Shown here: piece after piece, positions 47,841 to 61,958 of the stretch
Position numbering within the stretch: position 1 is the first letter of the stretch
Layout of the letters: each line of letters opens with the position of its first letter
The notes under the pieces: model-generated
The model's input: the letters and a program-made list of their open reading frames with translations, nothing else
Told to the model about the DNA's origin: nothing
Database searches by the model: none
Program-made: the position numbers and the translations under genes
Source of the DNA: Apostichopus japonicus
Taxonomy: Eukaryota > Echinodermata > Holothuroidea > Aspidochirotida > Stichopodidae
Direction of reading: 5' to 3'
DNA: 64,000 nt
Assembly: GCF_037975245.1 (NCBI RefSeq)
Contig: NC_092569.1
Span: 31,316,668 to 31,380,667 of the forward strand

Positions 47841-49290
47841 AGAGTTTAGTTTAGTTTAGTTTAGATTAGTAGAAAAAAGGATGAGGAGGGACACCCAACT
47901 CCCCATCAAGGACCCTAAAGGAGAGGATAAAATTGATGACACAAACACTCAGACCCGATTACAATGCTTAAAGTGCTTGTCCAAAGCATTCTTAAACCCA
48001 TTGACACTACTTGCAAGTACAACTTCTCAGGCAAACCGTTCCACTCATTCACAACCCTTTTAGAAAGTTATGCCGAATATTAATCCTACTTTGTGGCTTT
48101 TGGAGTTTAAGACAATGACCTCTGGTACAACTACTATTAGCAAACATGAAAAAGTCGGTAAAGGATCAATTGTCAAAACCATACACAATCTTGAAAACCT
48201 GAATCGAGTCCCCACGTAACCTCCTAAGCTCCAGTGTGGTGAGATTCAACAGTTGTAACCGCCTATAATAAGGAACACTCTTTAAGGAACTAATCATCCT
48301 AGTAGCCCTCCTCTGGACCTTTTCAAGTACTTCCTTAACCTTAGCAAAATATGGGTTCCAAGCTTGCACAGCATACTCCAGATGAGGCCTAACCAATTGC
48401 TTATACAGCCTAACTACTATGTCCTCTTTCAGAAAACTGAAGTTCCTGTTGATCATACCTAAAACCCTATTACCTCTTTTAGCAGCTTCAAGACAATGTT
48501 TAGAAGGTTGCAGAGATGAGTCAATGTAGATACCTAGGTCTCTTTCAACAAAGACCTCCTGTAACTCCACACCATTAAGATTGTAGGTATACTTTTGGTT
48601 ACTACTACCTATGTGCATTACCTCGCATTTGTCAATATTAAAAGGCATGTGCCATCCCTGAGACCAGGAAAAAACCTTATTCAAATCCGTTTGAAACTTC
48701 TCAGAATAGCTTTTGGAAGAGAACTCAGAATACAATTTGGTGTCATCAGCAAACTTCTTAGCTGCGCAAAAATTATCTCCGTCAATGTCATTTATATAGG
48801 CAACAAACAACAAGGGACCCAAAACAGACCCTTGTGGAACCCCACTAGTAACATCATGCCAAGAAGAAGCACAGCCTTTAATTACCACCCTCTGTTTCCT
48901 ATAATTACCAAGCCAATTCTCGATCCAAGACAGTAAATTGCCATTGACACCTATACTCTTCAACCTAAGTAGAAGACGCTGGTGGGGCACTTTATCAAAG
49001 CCTTCTGGATATCCAGGAACACAACATCTACAGACTTCTGCCTATTTACTGAGCTTGTTACATCTTCCATAACTCAAGGATATTAGTGGGACAAGACCTT
49101 TTTTGACAAAAGCCATGTTGAGACTCTCTGAACAAAGACTGACTGCTAAAGTGACAGACCATAGACTTTTTAACAATAGACTTACAAACAACACTAGTGA
49201 GACTAACGGGCCTATAATTACAGGGCTTAGACTTATCACCCTTCTTGAGGGCGCAAACATCTGTGATATCATAGTTGGGTTAAACACCAG
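47841..49290 (-). mobile_element. 5'-truncated CR1/jockey-like LINE
   Basis: A non-LTR retrotransposon on the minus strand. It contains a reverse transcriptase (48166-48990 plus frameshifted upstream sequence to about 49290), a short 3' UTR and a (TTTAG)n-like 3' tail at 47841-47870. No endonuclease domain remains. Confidence 0.82.
48166..48990 (-). pseudogene. Reverse transcriptase fragment of a LINE
   Basis: 274 open residues with SGVPQGSVLGPLLFVAYIND, then the catalytic-site motif FADDTKLY, and a C-terminal thumb region with VRPHLEYAVQAWNP and LEKVQRRATRMI. Upstream in other frames NYRPVSLTS and QHGFCQKRSC can be read, so the domain is broken by frameshifts. RT copies the element's RNA at a nick in the target; this copy cannot be active. 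Confidence 0.88.
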
Positions 49291-49319
49291 CCACTTAGTT
49301 TATTTTTTTTTATTCTTTT

Positions 49320-49700
49320 GCTGAAATGATGGTAGCCTTGTGGTGGAAAATTCGAATCTTTTTTATGAAGGGATGATATATCATCATTGAACAGTGGTTT
49401 CAATTGAGGAGTAGTTGAATCAAGTTGCACTCCTTTCCGGTGTATTTTATTTTGGACTATACCATTAGATAATAGGTTCGCTTCGAGTTTAACAATGGTT
49501 AAAGGTCGGCATGTGAAGTATCGTTTAATAATTTGAGAACGACGAAACAACAACTGTTTAGATTGTACACAGATACAATACACCCCTCTCTTAATAGTAG
49601 AATATACCGACCGGATACGACCATTTGCGATATTATCCATGTATGACATCACTAGACATTTACCCAATGTGTCAGTTGAAATACAATCAAGAACTTTCAA
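49320..49700 (-). other. Open frame of unknown nature upstream of the LINE
   Basis: About 143 codons are open on the minus strand, overlapping the LINE edge. I recognise no domain. The composition is mixed basic and hydrophobic and no splice sites or start context support it. Probably chance or an unknown transposon fragment. Confidence 0.15.
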
Positions 49701-51765
49701 AATTTCCTTCCGAGCTTCCGAATTAGGAATGAGGGCGTGTGGACCAATATGTTTTAACTTGCTTCCTGTTTATTGTAAATTTAATCATTTAATCTTAGAC
49801 TTCGATACCAAAAAGAAAATAAGAGATGTTCACAGTATTCGAAAAAGAGCTCAATTACCTTGAAAAAGTGTTCATTGCCTAACGCCATACAGTACAAAAA
49901 GTTATAACTCACGTGATACATTAATATGTCCCTCTTAGTGATACAAATGCCAAAATAAACTAGAAGCAAAGTTTTTGTATTTAATGTTATCCGTTCTTTT
50001 TTAATCTGAACCTTACAATTAAACTATCATTTATTTTATTATTTATGTCTTATTGATACGTCTATAATTACATGCTGGACGATCCTGGTACTCCAACGCC
50101 TACCTTCCCCCTGACATGGAAAGTTATTTATAAAAGGAAACAACATCGTTAAAAGGGGGGAGGGGGGGTTACTAGAGGAAACTGTGATATTTACTAAAGA
50201 TTCCACTTGGTAAAGTGCATTTCAAAATCAAAAAAAGAGAAGATATGCAAATTTAAAAAAAAAAAATGGGCTCCATAATGACTGACTGGCAGTTTGGGTT
50301 CGTGGTTTGCGTTCGTGTTGTATTGTAAGAGCGCCCTCTATTACTTCCGGATGGTATATGTATCGGAGAGGAACCTTTCATCGCATACGATATGAAGTAA
50401 TGGAAATGAAGAGCTTTTATTGAAACGTTTATCCAGCAATATTTTAGCAAGATCCGTAAATATTAACTTAATCATAATTCAATAAGTTTACATTATCTAG
50501 ATTGTTATAAACATTTCTTTTGTGTACTTCATACATTTTCTCCAGTTTCGGCGAAGTTGTTTTGGTTTCTTGGTTTATGTTTTTCTTAAAGAGTAGCTTA
50601 TGAAGGTCGACATATGTAACACGTCCTACCAGTTTTTTTTTTCTCAAATGAAAGTTTACAAATGTGTTTTCCAATTAATCAAAATAAATATGAGAAACGA
50701 TATGTAACTATGTATATAACAAATTGGTAATAACGTTCTAAAATAAATTGTTAATATATTCTATGGGTTTAAACTGCTTGTCTCATGCCCAAACCTTGTA
50801 CACAACACAAGATTGTACAAGCTTAATTACTGACAGTATGTTGAATTTATTTAAGTTTCTCTGCAGTATCGGCGTTCCATAAGTTCCATTACTATCACAC
50901 GACATAACTACTTCCACGAAAGATAGGCAATAAAAATGAATATACATGTTAATTGTCTAGTATATAGTCAGCCAACTATAAGTAAATAAAGATCTTACTA
51001 TTGTTGTTTTCAAGGGTTACATACGCCACTTTTGTAGTTACTGTTATGAAGGTACATGAGGAATAAGTAAAAACAGGTAAAAAACAGACAAATGCACACT
51101 GTTGTATTAAAAGTTTGATTCAATGAGTTATTCCAAGGCGGTATTCAATGATGTTATCTTTCGTTAGAAAAAAAGCTTTGAAAAGAATGCTTTCGTTATC
51201 TAAAAGACATCTCTATCATTTCTTGTGCACTGTCTGAATTATTCTGGTTTCCTAAAATAGTGATTTTCGATATCTTAGTCAGAGGGTTGTGTATAAAAGA
51301 GGCATGTATTTATATAAATATTTTAAAAATCAACGAATGAACTTTCAACTTGGTAACTGCGTGTTATTGTAGTTTCCACTCGGTACTTTGCACAACCCGC
51401 ATGTTCTTAATACCAAAGTTTAACGAAGAAGGGATACAGAAGCACTCGGTGTGCATATATGCAAATATAACGACATGCTTATAAATCGATAGTAAAGTTA
51501 ACCAAACGTTTCATCGGTGATAATACACTTTACAGGAGAGTATACGATATTTAGTTTATAGCCATAGGCGTGTTCTAGTTTAAATAGCACATGCTCTCCC
51601 AACGATATGGAAAATTTTTATCATGAAGTAATATTAATTATATGCAACGTGTATTTAACACATCGATAGGGAGGGGTGTCTGTGGTTCATGGCAGGTATG
51701 TTTTAATCAATTCCAATGCGCAAACGCTTGAAGCATTGTGGTGTACTCGTATCACGTGTATTTAT

Positions 51766-51940
51766 TTGGTTTAGTTTAGTAGAAAAAAAGGATCAGGAGG
51801 GACACTCAAGTCCACATCAAGGACCCTATAGGAGAGGGCAAAAAAATGAAGACACAAACACTCGGACCCGATTAAAATGCTTAAAGTGCTTGTCCAAAGC
51901 ATTCTTAATCACATTCACACTACTTGCAAGCATTGGTGGC
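51766..51940 (-). mobile_element. 3' end fragment of the same LINE family
   Basis: About 170 bp match 47850-48020, including the TTTAGTTTAG tail and GGACCCTA-AGGAGAGG, with several differences. This is a heavily 5'-truncated second insertion. Confidence 0.75.
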
Positions 51941-53607
51941 ATTATTAACCTTTTTATCTACGGAGCTGTTAGCAGGAGTGATATAGTAGTGAATATACAG
52001 TCCATATATGTTTATATCTTCTTCAGTTTTTCTTAATTACAGATATCTCTCATACGACTATCCCCCTTTACTTCATACTGCAGTGGTTTTTATAGTGTAA
52101 CTATCCATTACCGACATTGACAGATATATAGAGGGCTGATGTTTATTTACAACAGATTGGTCAATTTAGCAGCTTAGGCTGGTGTAAACTCATACTGGGA
52201 CATTTACACTGAAATAATGTAACATTACAACCCACATACGATGCAAATGGTCGGGTTTGGAAGATCCATAACCATGTATGGTCAAAGTTTCTCGCTATTT
52301 CAGCGTAGCTCTAAAAAAAAAAAAACTGTCGTTCTGAAATCACAATAACAAGTTTGAGCCTCTATAGTCTAAGAAATAAAGACAGTGTATAAATTCTAAC
52401 GTAATTATGAACAGATAATGTCACTAACAAGTCATTTAAATTAATGGGTCGATCTCGCCAAGTAATACTCAATTAAGTGTGTTGACGCAAACTTTTGTGC
52501 TTAGCCACTATCATTTACATTAAAATGTAACCATAAATTTTTGACCATCGATCAAAATATCGTAATAATATATCTGAAGTAGAGTGCGGTCATGCTTTCT
52601 ACCTAGCAATTCCTCTGTTGGCACTTAACTTATTTTTCCATACCATTAAATATATGTGTAGCATAAGCTCATCTCTATATAAGTAAATATGTGTATGCGT
52701 TTAGCACTAATGAAAGGGATATGCCGGTCAGGCAGACAATCTAACTCATTATATTTAAAATAATTCTGAACAGTTGTAGCCTTAAGAAACCCCCAAATCA
52801 AAATCTAGGTAACTTTAATGCAAAACAAAACCCACCAACTCAAAATCTAGGTAACATTTAAACTTTGCTGGCTCCAAGAAGTACATTGTAGTGGGAAAAT
52901 AAAAACCACTTTGTCAGAGAAAAACGATTCCACGCGTTTTTACACCTTCTGTAAATTGGAGTAGTTTATTACCACGAGATAGTCCTTATCCACTCCAGAT
53001 TGTTGTAATTATCTTCTTTCCCTGTTTAACCTCACCAGGGCGGCCGAAGCAGAGGATACATGGCAACGTACCTCCTCATCCGCCCACCTCCTCCCTCACC
53101 ACTACTCCCCGTTCCGCACACACAAAAGTGTCTTTTCTCGTGAATGAGAATTGTGCGCCCCAGTTTTTGGTAATAAAGGAAGGCTTTCTTCCTTACCATT
53201 TTGTAATTGAACAGTGAAAACTTACAAAAGTATATTTTACTTAAAATGTGCCTTTTGTTGAAAAAGAAAAAAACATATTTGTTTTCTACCCTGCCCCAGC
53301 CCCTCCTTTTCACCGCCACTCAACATCGCACTGTACCTATATCAGCACGTATATTAGCAATAAATTGATTTATTGATTGACTGCAATTTTTCAATCTAGC
53401 AAGATTTCATATACCATTCCATATCGGATAACAGCAAAAATTGAGTAGAAATACACTACATAATTGCTTTCCTATCTTTTTAAATAACGAGAGACGGAAT
53501 ATTTATACATCAGATCCTTGTTTGGAGAAAACCTGTACGCTGAAAATAATATTACAATTTATGCTCCATTATAAATAAATGATTATAAATTTGAGTTATG
53601 CAATGTT

Positions 53608-53767
<160 letters not shown>

Positions 53768-54363
53768 GGGTACGTGGGTATTGGAGCTTTGTTGCAATTT
53801 TTTTTTCCCTCCATATGTATTCACGGTCTGTCAACATTGTACCCATTAATATGATAAATTGCAACAACAAATATTGTATGGTCTGTTACATATTCAAGCA
53901 TTTGCAGTTAAATATCAGTTAAGGTAAGTAGACAGCAAAAGAAAGCATTTGCAATACGCAGCTAAATGAGAAACATTTACGTAGACAAGTTTGGACAAAA
54001 GGAGAAGGCAATTCAAAGCTCCGAAAAATTCCCTTTTTTCGGGGCTGCTTTTCAACGCTCAAAGCAAATTTAAATTCATAAAAGAAATCATTAATATTTG
54101 GCTCAGTGGTACTTGTCTTGCATACGAAAATATTAGACTTCATGTGGATAATTGAAAAGTTGTAAGGGGTGACAGTAAGCGTTGCCAAAACCGAAAAAAA
54201 GATATCTTGTTTGGAGAGAAAGAATAGCTTATTAAAGAAACTCATTTCATTTTGCTCTCGCTGTTTCCTCCGAACATATATACACGTTCTTACACATACG
54301 ACAAGTGTACATAAATACACAACAAAATCGATAACAAGAAATCAAAGCTAAATTTCCCGTGGA

Positions 54364-55298
54364 ATGGCAGATTTAGAACCAAATGCGGCAATCGAACTTT
54401 TAAGTGATAGTAGTTCTTCACCAGGCAGTGAACTTGGGCTAGAGGTACAGTGCCCTTTCTCATATTCGAAGCAGAGAGTGAGGGCAATTATCATGCCCAC
54501 ATTGAACAGAACGTTGAGGGTGGACCTGAGGTGTTACTGTTAGGCATGGAACAGAATTAGTTCGAGCCTGTTAACGAGTCAAAACATATTGAAGAAGAAA
54601 ACCGTTGGGAAATATTGCAAGGAACATACAACATGATAAGAATTTTGTAACGTACATTTGTTTTAAATCTGGTCCATTCTGTACATGTGTCGTTGGAATT
54701 CACAGAACTGGCTAAACCGTATTCTGCGATTGTGTTACTGTGACTTACAACCATATAATCCTTACAACCAATATGTACAGTGTGTTGGCTATGTATTGTA
54801 CTACCCCGGTGCTGCTAATATGTACAGTATTCTGCGTAGTACTACTACTAGTAGGGTTGGTTGAATACGAAAAGTTTGGCTCGTGGATGTAAACTGCATT
54901 GTGCAGCCATGTTAGGTAGGCTTATGTGTCGTTTTATACTCATTATTAGGCTTGTATTTAGGCCTGGAGTTTTGCAAATCAAAGAAACTAAAGAATGTTT
55001 CATGAAACATGAAAGTGTAAATTCACAACAAATGTAACCATAACTGTACATTACATCACTGCTTGTTAATGTTGATATCATGGGCCCACATTAATACATT
55101 TGAACTTATATTTATGTTTTTTGTAGGCAGTACAGATACAAAGCCTACCGTCAACAGGTTCAATGGAGTTGGGGGTTGCTAGCAAGACACGTCAGGGTTG
55201 TGCTACCATCATGTGCAGTCCAAAGGATCAGAAGTGAGTTTCTGGCCAATGGTCAGTACACTGGAGTCAAGTTGCCAGGAGAAAACTCAATTGTATAG
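54364..55298 (+). pseudogene. Remnant of a P2X7-C (ballast-domain) type gene
   Basis: Two segments on the plus strand. At 54364 an ATG opens MADLEPNAAIELLS, then SSSSPGSELGLEVQ; a two-base shift then gives FEAESEGNYHAHIEQNVEGG. At 55127-55298, after a TTTGTAG acceptor, the frame reads YKAYRQQVQWSWGLLARHVR, then VVLPSCAVQRIRSEF, then NGQYTGVKLPGE and a stop. The second part matches the end of the P2X7 intracellular domain, a multicopy family in invertebrates. The central Cys-rich zinc-binding part was not found between them, so the gene is probably broken or retro-derived. Confidence 0.55.
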
Positions 55299-56519
55299 GA
55301 AGCCTTGGTTGAGAAATCCCTCCAGAAGCACCTATTCTATTCTACGATTGTATAAGATTATCAATCCGCCAAGTTTCCCTCAGTGTTGATATATTGATAT
55401 TCAAGACTTTATTAAGGATGAAATGGTTATTTTCCAGACCCAACATCAACAATGAAAAGAAAAGGCTTATTTTTTTAAGCATTTGGACACATCATGGAGG
55501 TAAAACAGATTTTACCTCCGTGGACAAATGTAGCGGCGTGACCGTGATGTTATGTAATATGTGCAAATGTGAACGGGGATTGACCTTTATAGTAGCATTT
55601 ACCTCCCAGACATGTTTGCCTAGTACCTTTAATCTGGAATCCAAAATATCCATATCGTCAATGGTATTTGATAGAAAGTCATAATAAAGACCAATGGAGG
55701 CGGTAGAACTCTTGAATGTTTACACTTTTTTTCTTCAACAGCAGGGATTTGTTTAACAATCTCTTTTCATAAACTAAGCAGTAGGCCTACAACCTATAAA
55801 TGGTATCCGATTATTTTAATGCATGCGATGCTGTGTTTCACGATGCGCGTGTGTGTTGTACGTGTGGTCGTGTGTGGGTTACATTTTTGGATGTGAGTGG
55901 CGTCGTGCAGTGTTTCTTGGTAAAAATTACCCTTTATGGAATTTGCTTCTGGTTTATTCTAAATAATTTTCACAATAACGATTGACGACATCGGACATAC
56001 ATCTGTTTTGTAGGCTTAAAGCAAACAATCTCATGTAAGTTGTTTTTCCTGAAACCTCCTTTGATGTCACAAATGACATTAGTGTAATTTTAGAATGATA
56101 TTGTCTATGGAAAGTACAGTTTTATATTTATGTCTTATAATACAATGATTGTTATTAATGTTGATTTAGTCACAGGCTTTTTCAGATTGATCAGAATGAC
56201 TGTATAGAACTGATAATGAATAAAATGTGTTCAATGATTTAAGATTTGAACTACTGTGACTTGGCTTGATTTGGCTCTGTGACTGTTTAAAATAAATCGC
56301 TGTGAGATTTGTACACCTTTTGGAATATAATCTTTTTAACTACTTATTTTGACCCGTCCCTATCACCCAAACTCCCTGCCCAACAAAAAATGGTTTTCAT
56401 GGAATACAAATAAGAAATATTATTGCCATAACTAACTGACCCAGCATATTCCGGGAATACATTGAGGCACTGAGCTTTTTCACAAGAAGATGTAACCTCG
56501 CCCTTTCGAAGCTAACCTC

Positions 56520-57005
56520 GTAGCTTATTACTACACAATAGGGCAAATGCTGCTCGCCTTGTTGCGACAACTCCCAAGCGAGCCCATATAACACCTGTAC
56601 TTCGTGAACTTCACTGGTTACCTGTACGTGGAAAAATATTTTTTTAAATTTTGTTTCTCACCTTTATGACACTCGACGGGGAAGCTCCATTGTACTTAGC
56701 AGAATTAGTCCATCGTTACATTCCACCAAGATCGCTGAGGTCCCAAAATAAATATTTGCTTGAGGAGCCATCATTTCATTCAACTAACTTTGGCGGGCGA
56801 GCTTACTCCGTGATGGCCCCACGACGGTGGAGCAATCTCATAGCCTAACAAGAGGCACCTATTTCTCCATCCAGTAAGACGGATCTCAAAAAACAGTTCA
56901 AAACTATCCTTTTTGAGAAATATCACAGTTAGACCCTGTATATGGGAGCGCATTTGAACATTGCCAAGCTTGTGCTCTGGATACCTGCGCTATATAAATA
57001 ACAGC
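56520..57005 (+). mobile_element. 3' end of a LINE (CR1/L2-like), plus strand
   Basis: Codons read AARLVATTPKRAHITPVL, ELHWLPVRGKIFF, then after a frameshift LTFMTLDGEAPLYLAELV, PPRSLRSQNKYLL, GRAYSVMAPRRWSNL and LKKQFKTILFEK. This is the usual C-terminus of LINE ORF2 in marine invertebrates. It ends GCGCTATATAAATAACAGC and passes directly into the ATT tail. Everything upstream is missing. Confidence 0.82.
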
Positions 57006-57290
<285 letters not shown>

Positions 57291-58059
57291 TGAAGGGGTG
57301 TTAATTTAGATGGTACAGCAAAAACTCTTTGTCTACTACAACTTCAGCGTAGTAACGCTGCTACTAGTACTCTGCCGCGCTTCCTCCAAAGGTTCGCCAC
57401 TTGTATCACTGGATTCCTTTTCCCCGATCTGGTCTTTGGAGCTTTTAATGTCGGTTAGTTTATAGGAGAACGACTCGTTTATGTCGACCCGTTAAAGCCT
57501 ATTTATTTTTTTTATAAGAGAGGACGGATCGTAGTCTGCTTCCGTGAAGTGTTCGCTACATACGGAGCTGTACACTAGCTAGGCCCAGTGAATCGGCGCT
57601 GGTGTTCTGCACTAACTTGGTCATAATCGTCGTGTTATTTTCGTCCTTCGGCCATCGATGAATGCTAATTACATGGGTTATGACATTACTGCAACCCCCC
57701 AAAACACAAAGGACCGTCATTTCTCTCGAATATATTACAACATGTGAAAACAAACTTGAAATTTATAACAATATAGCGTAATACAGTGGTTGTTCTCTCA
57801 GTGTAAATGTTCGTGTATGTGGCGGTATGATCGTCGCGCATCCGGTACATGCTTGGGCTTTTCACTTGTGTTCCTAATATGACCTCATCGTTGTCTTGTT
57901 TCAATGTCGCATTTTTCAGTGGTCTTTATTCGGGTGCAAATATTAAAATTTAATTTCTAATTAGTCCTTGAAGTTTTAAAGGTGACGAGAATAGTTCTGA
58001 ACAAAGATGTGCTCATAGATTCAGAGGAAGTTACTCTCGATTAGTTGGATTTTACATTT

Positions 58060-59640
58060 CATGGCCTCTTTAAGAGAATGTCTGTTATGATCAATGAAAA
58101 AGACAGCTTCATCCGCGTATTGAAGCAACATTGTTTCATTTCCGGCGAAATAAAGTCCCCTTAGAATTGCATTACAATTAATTGTCAGAGCTAGAATTTC
58201 TGCGCACAGAGTAAAATTATAAAGGCTTACGGAGCCGTCTTGCCAACACCTCTTTTAATTGAAAAGAAACCTGCAATACATCTATTGTTATAAATGCAAA
58301 ACTACTGTTGTTAAAGAGAACATGAATCCACTTTTTAAAGCTATTACCGAAATTAAAGAAAGTGAGAGTAGAGTGAATAAAGTTCCAATCTGTCAAGAGC
58401 TTGCTCAAAGTTTACTATAAAAATGAAACCTGGTACATTTTGCTCAGAAGTATAATTAATCAGATCTAAACAAATCAAATATTTTCGCCAATGAATTTTC
58501 CTTTAATGACACCGCTTTGCTGAGGACCGATTACTTTAGGAATAATTATTTAAAGTCGTGACAACCTTAGCAACTATTTTGTAATCGGTATTAAGTAATC
58601 CGATAGGACGGTATTTTTTGTAGCATTATTTCCAGCTTTTATATTAAGAATTACAGTACCTCTTGACTGTTCCTCAGACAAAGTACCATTAAGGTAACCA
58701 GGGTTAAATGCGTCTAACAAAGTTTGACCGATCACTGGCCAAAATTTCTTATAAATGTTAACACATAGACAAGCAGAGCCTTGGGCGTTGCATTTGCCAT
58801 CGATAACATGGCTTGTTTACATCCATATAGGGAAAAAGCATCTTCACATAATTCAGAATCTTCAACATTAGTTTGGATAATTATTAAGGAAGTTCTTTGC
58901 AAAGCTAGTGTTAGAGGAATAACATTTTTTTTTATTTATTTGAATATACCGTGTTTTTCAGTCAAAACAGAGCCATCACTATTCTAAAGTCTCCGAATTG
59001 AACTATTGGTTTTACTTTTCTTTTTTTTCTAAGCCTAAGAAATGCTTGGTATTTTCTAATTCTTCTTAACTAATCTAGCCCTATAACTAACGATTTCGGC
59101 CTAAAGCTAACAATTATAACAATCCAGCAATTTATGTGGGCCTCCTTTGGTTGTGAACGGATAACAGCAGTGTCGGAAATGTACAGCTGCTGTTCTAAAA
59201 TAGAATCTTTGAAAGGAGCGACAGCGTGTTTTGGCTTTGGCTTTCTCGAAAACCATACTATTTCTTTTAATACTGTATTAAAAGTACTCCCGTCGTACAG
59301 ATTGATCCGGAAAGCAATTTTGGACAGGTTTTCACTGATAAATTTATAATTAGGGCAACCAAATTATGATCATTTAGAAAATCATTATTGAATTTCAAGT
59401 AGCCGGGCCTCTGTTTTTTTGAATAGTTAGGCTAAGATTAACCATATAATGGTCGTACAAGATACCGGGAGAAAGGGTGATGCTATTTAGACAATGCTTG
59501 AGATCACTAGAAAGAAGAAAGAAATATAACCTACTATGAATGCCAGAAGTAACGTTAGAACTCCAAGTAAATTTTTGCACAACTGATTTCACTTCACCAC
59601 ACGTCAATGAGATCAAAGATACCCATCAATGATAAGATTA
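58060..59640 (-). mobile_element. L1/Tx1-like LINE ORF2 remnant
   Basis: On the minus strand, heavily broken. The endonuclease end comes first (59395-59616: VQKFTWSS, SRLYFFLLSSDL, ILYDHYMVNLSL, RGPATWKF). Reverse-transcriptase pieces follow (58400-58790: FNPGYLNGTLSEEQSRGTVI, LLNTDYKIVAKVV, GVIKGKFIGENI, then DWNFIHSTLTFFNFGNSFKK). The order matches L1/Tx1-type ORF2. It lies just downstream of pseudogene C and replaces the flank kept after A and B. Confidence 0.72.
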
Positions 59641-60137
59641 GTCGTTCCTAGGCGATATCATGAAATTAAAATTAGCTTCTATCTAATATAATGAAAACAA
59701 TATTAGTCAAAATACTGATGCCAGCTTGAATTGCTTTTATTTGCGTCATTTTACATTATTCTCAGCGATTTAAGATAACATTTGAATAAATAAATTTTTA
59801 ATCAATGACATTATCGATAAATGACAAAGTATAAGGTGTCATCGAGTTCCATGCAGTGCTAACTATTCCCTTGAAAAATGGTGCACCGTCATTAATATTT
59901 ACCGCATGACATATGGTATCATTGTAATTCGAGCGATGACCACGTTAGGGTATACCTGATCTATGTTGAAGAAAATGTTCATAATATGTAATGACTATAC
60001 AAAGCTGATCGACACATTGCTGCCTTTCTGTCACATTGGTTTTCTAATTCTAAAAATCTTCTAAAATTTTGATACAACGATATTTAACATATGTTGTAAT
60101 GTCTCCGATCTTTGTGACCTTAAAGACTTCTAATTTA

Positions 60138-60639
60138 CTACTTTGATCTTCGGATTGCCTGTATTTTCATTGTTGTTGTTGTTATACCGCAATCAGAACC
60201 GTGAAGATTCTTCCAGAAGATACCGCGGTTATCGTTGAACAAGTAGTCACCGTTGAGATTGGAGTAGCCGCAAGAATGGACAGTTGTTTGGTAGACCGGG
60301 TCTAGGTTTGCGCAGCATCTGTTTTTTGGATAATCATTAAAATAACAATAATAATAACCACAACCGTCACACCTAAAGCATTTACAATGTGGACGACTAC
60401 GAGGGCAATAAAGATTGCTGTCACAATCACTATGACAGATACAGTCGGTGTTCTCGTAGTCTCCTGTAGCTACGCGGTTGCTGAATGAGTAGCAGTTGCT
60501 GGTAGAGCCCGTATTGCTATCGTTTGGATACCACCAGCCACCTCGGTGTTTTTCTGCGCAGTCGAAGCTACTCGATCCATCATTGTCTTGATCGTGCGTA
60601 CTAAATCGTTTTCCTGAATTTGCCCCATAGCGTTGTTAC
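60138..60639 (-). pseudogene. Gene C: end of second FReD with Cys-rich insertion, frameshifted
   Basis: 502 nt. One base is missing just after the acceptor (TGCCCC near 60622 where A has one more base), so the true frame is entered wrongly. In the homologous frame the FReD end, an 84-residue insertion (60276-60527, 12 Cys) and [11 protein letters not shown] can be read, ending at TAG with a C-terminus longer than in A and B. The lesion touches a C run, so an assembly error is possible. Confidence 0.78.
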
Positions 60640-61696
60640 CTGGAAGTAACGAATAATTGGGGAATTTATTTTCTTATTACTTTGTTCCATTTCTGACCAT
60701 TTGTATGGAAACCTTAGTTCATAACATCGTTTATTGTGTTTATAGATTTCGTTATATCAATAGTATAGTGTATAGTATACTTTCAACAATTGCGAAGAAA
60801 TATGAAATAATGAAGCAATATCAAGGTACGTGTGAGATGAGTAGAAATGTAATCAGCTCATTCTTTCGAGTACTCATCTTTTGCAAATTGTAGTATGGTC
60901 TTGAATTTTCAACGGTGTAAGTTTTCAAATAAGAGGAAAAGTTGTAATGTGCTTCTTTTTTTTCGTCATCGTCTCTATAGTAAAATATCTTTTCTGACGT
61001 ACTTTAATTCCATTTGATATAGACAAAATAATTATTTACCTATGTGGTTATACATTATAACGATAAGAACTAAGGCAGGTAATGATTTTTGAGAAGTTGA
61101 AACATACAGTTCGTCTCGACTGATCTCTGTCAAAAACGTTCAAATTTATAGATACTTTTGTTTTTATTATTGTAATATCATTGGCTTCTTAATAAATACA
61201 ATGAACTAATTTTGAATTGTGAAATGAAACTTAATTTTATTTTTTTTTATTTTTTCATGAAATGTAATTATTTCACTCTTGAATGATATCTTTCAACCAC
61301 AAAGTGAACTGAAATGCTGCAGCAGTTCTATGGTTTCCAAACTAGTTATTATTCCTTCCTAAGATCGACAAAGCATGTGTGAAAATGCAAGAAAGTATAC
61401 CCAGAACTCTATAGAGGCTTGTTTGATATGATATATCATTATGTTACAATCTAAAATTATACCAACACGGGTCAAAGTGTTAGGCAATTGTTCAATGAGC
61501 AATCAGTACGGGACTCTTAGCACAATGTCTAGTACATAGTTCTACATTAGTATCCACAATAGATTTATAATATGACCTGCGTATATGTACGAGTGCAAAT
61601 ACTAGAGTATGATTACGACTACAGGTAGTTATGTTAGAATAAGATAACGCAATAATTACACTTCTGCGTATGATTGACATTTAGCACAATACATAC

Positions 61697-61958
61697 CAGC
61701 ATTTCCATAGTAGCCACTCAATGACAGTTGGTATTTGTCTTCCTCGTTACTGATTCTGAAAGATGAATAACGGCTGTGGTATGTTGATCCTTCCGCGTTT
61801 GTCTTTTCTATTAGAAGTTGTTAGGTTTTTTGGTTTGTTAATTTGTATATTTTATCGTTGCCAATCCAATGATCTCCTGTGGGGTTTCCAAAACCGTGTT
61901 TGTACTCATTCCAGTTTCGATAAAAGTTGACGGATCTACTTGTACGTCTTTGCAATAT
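61697..61958 (-). pseudogene. Gene C: middle exon of second FReD, with stop
   Basis: 262 nt, same length as gene B exon 9. It starts [23 protein letters not shown] of gene B is TAA here (61821-61823), within the segment that reads YQLLIEK in B. Splice sites look intact. Confidence 0.82.

Noticed and set aside
53919-54320. 133-codon minus-strand frame
   Set aside because: No domain or splice context. Composition matches unselected AT-rich sequence.
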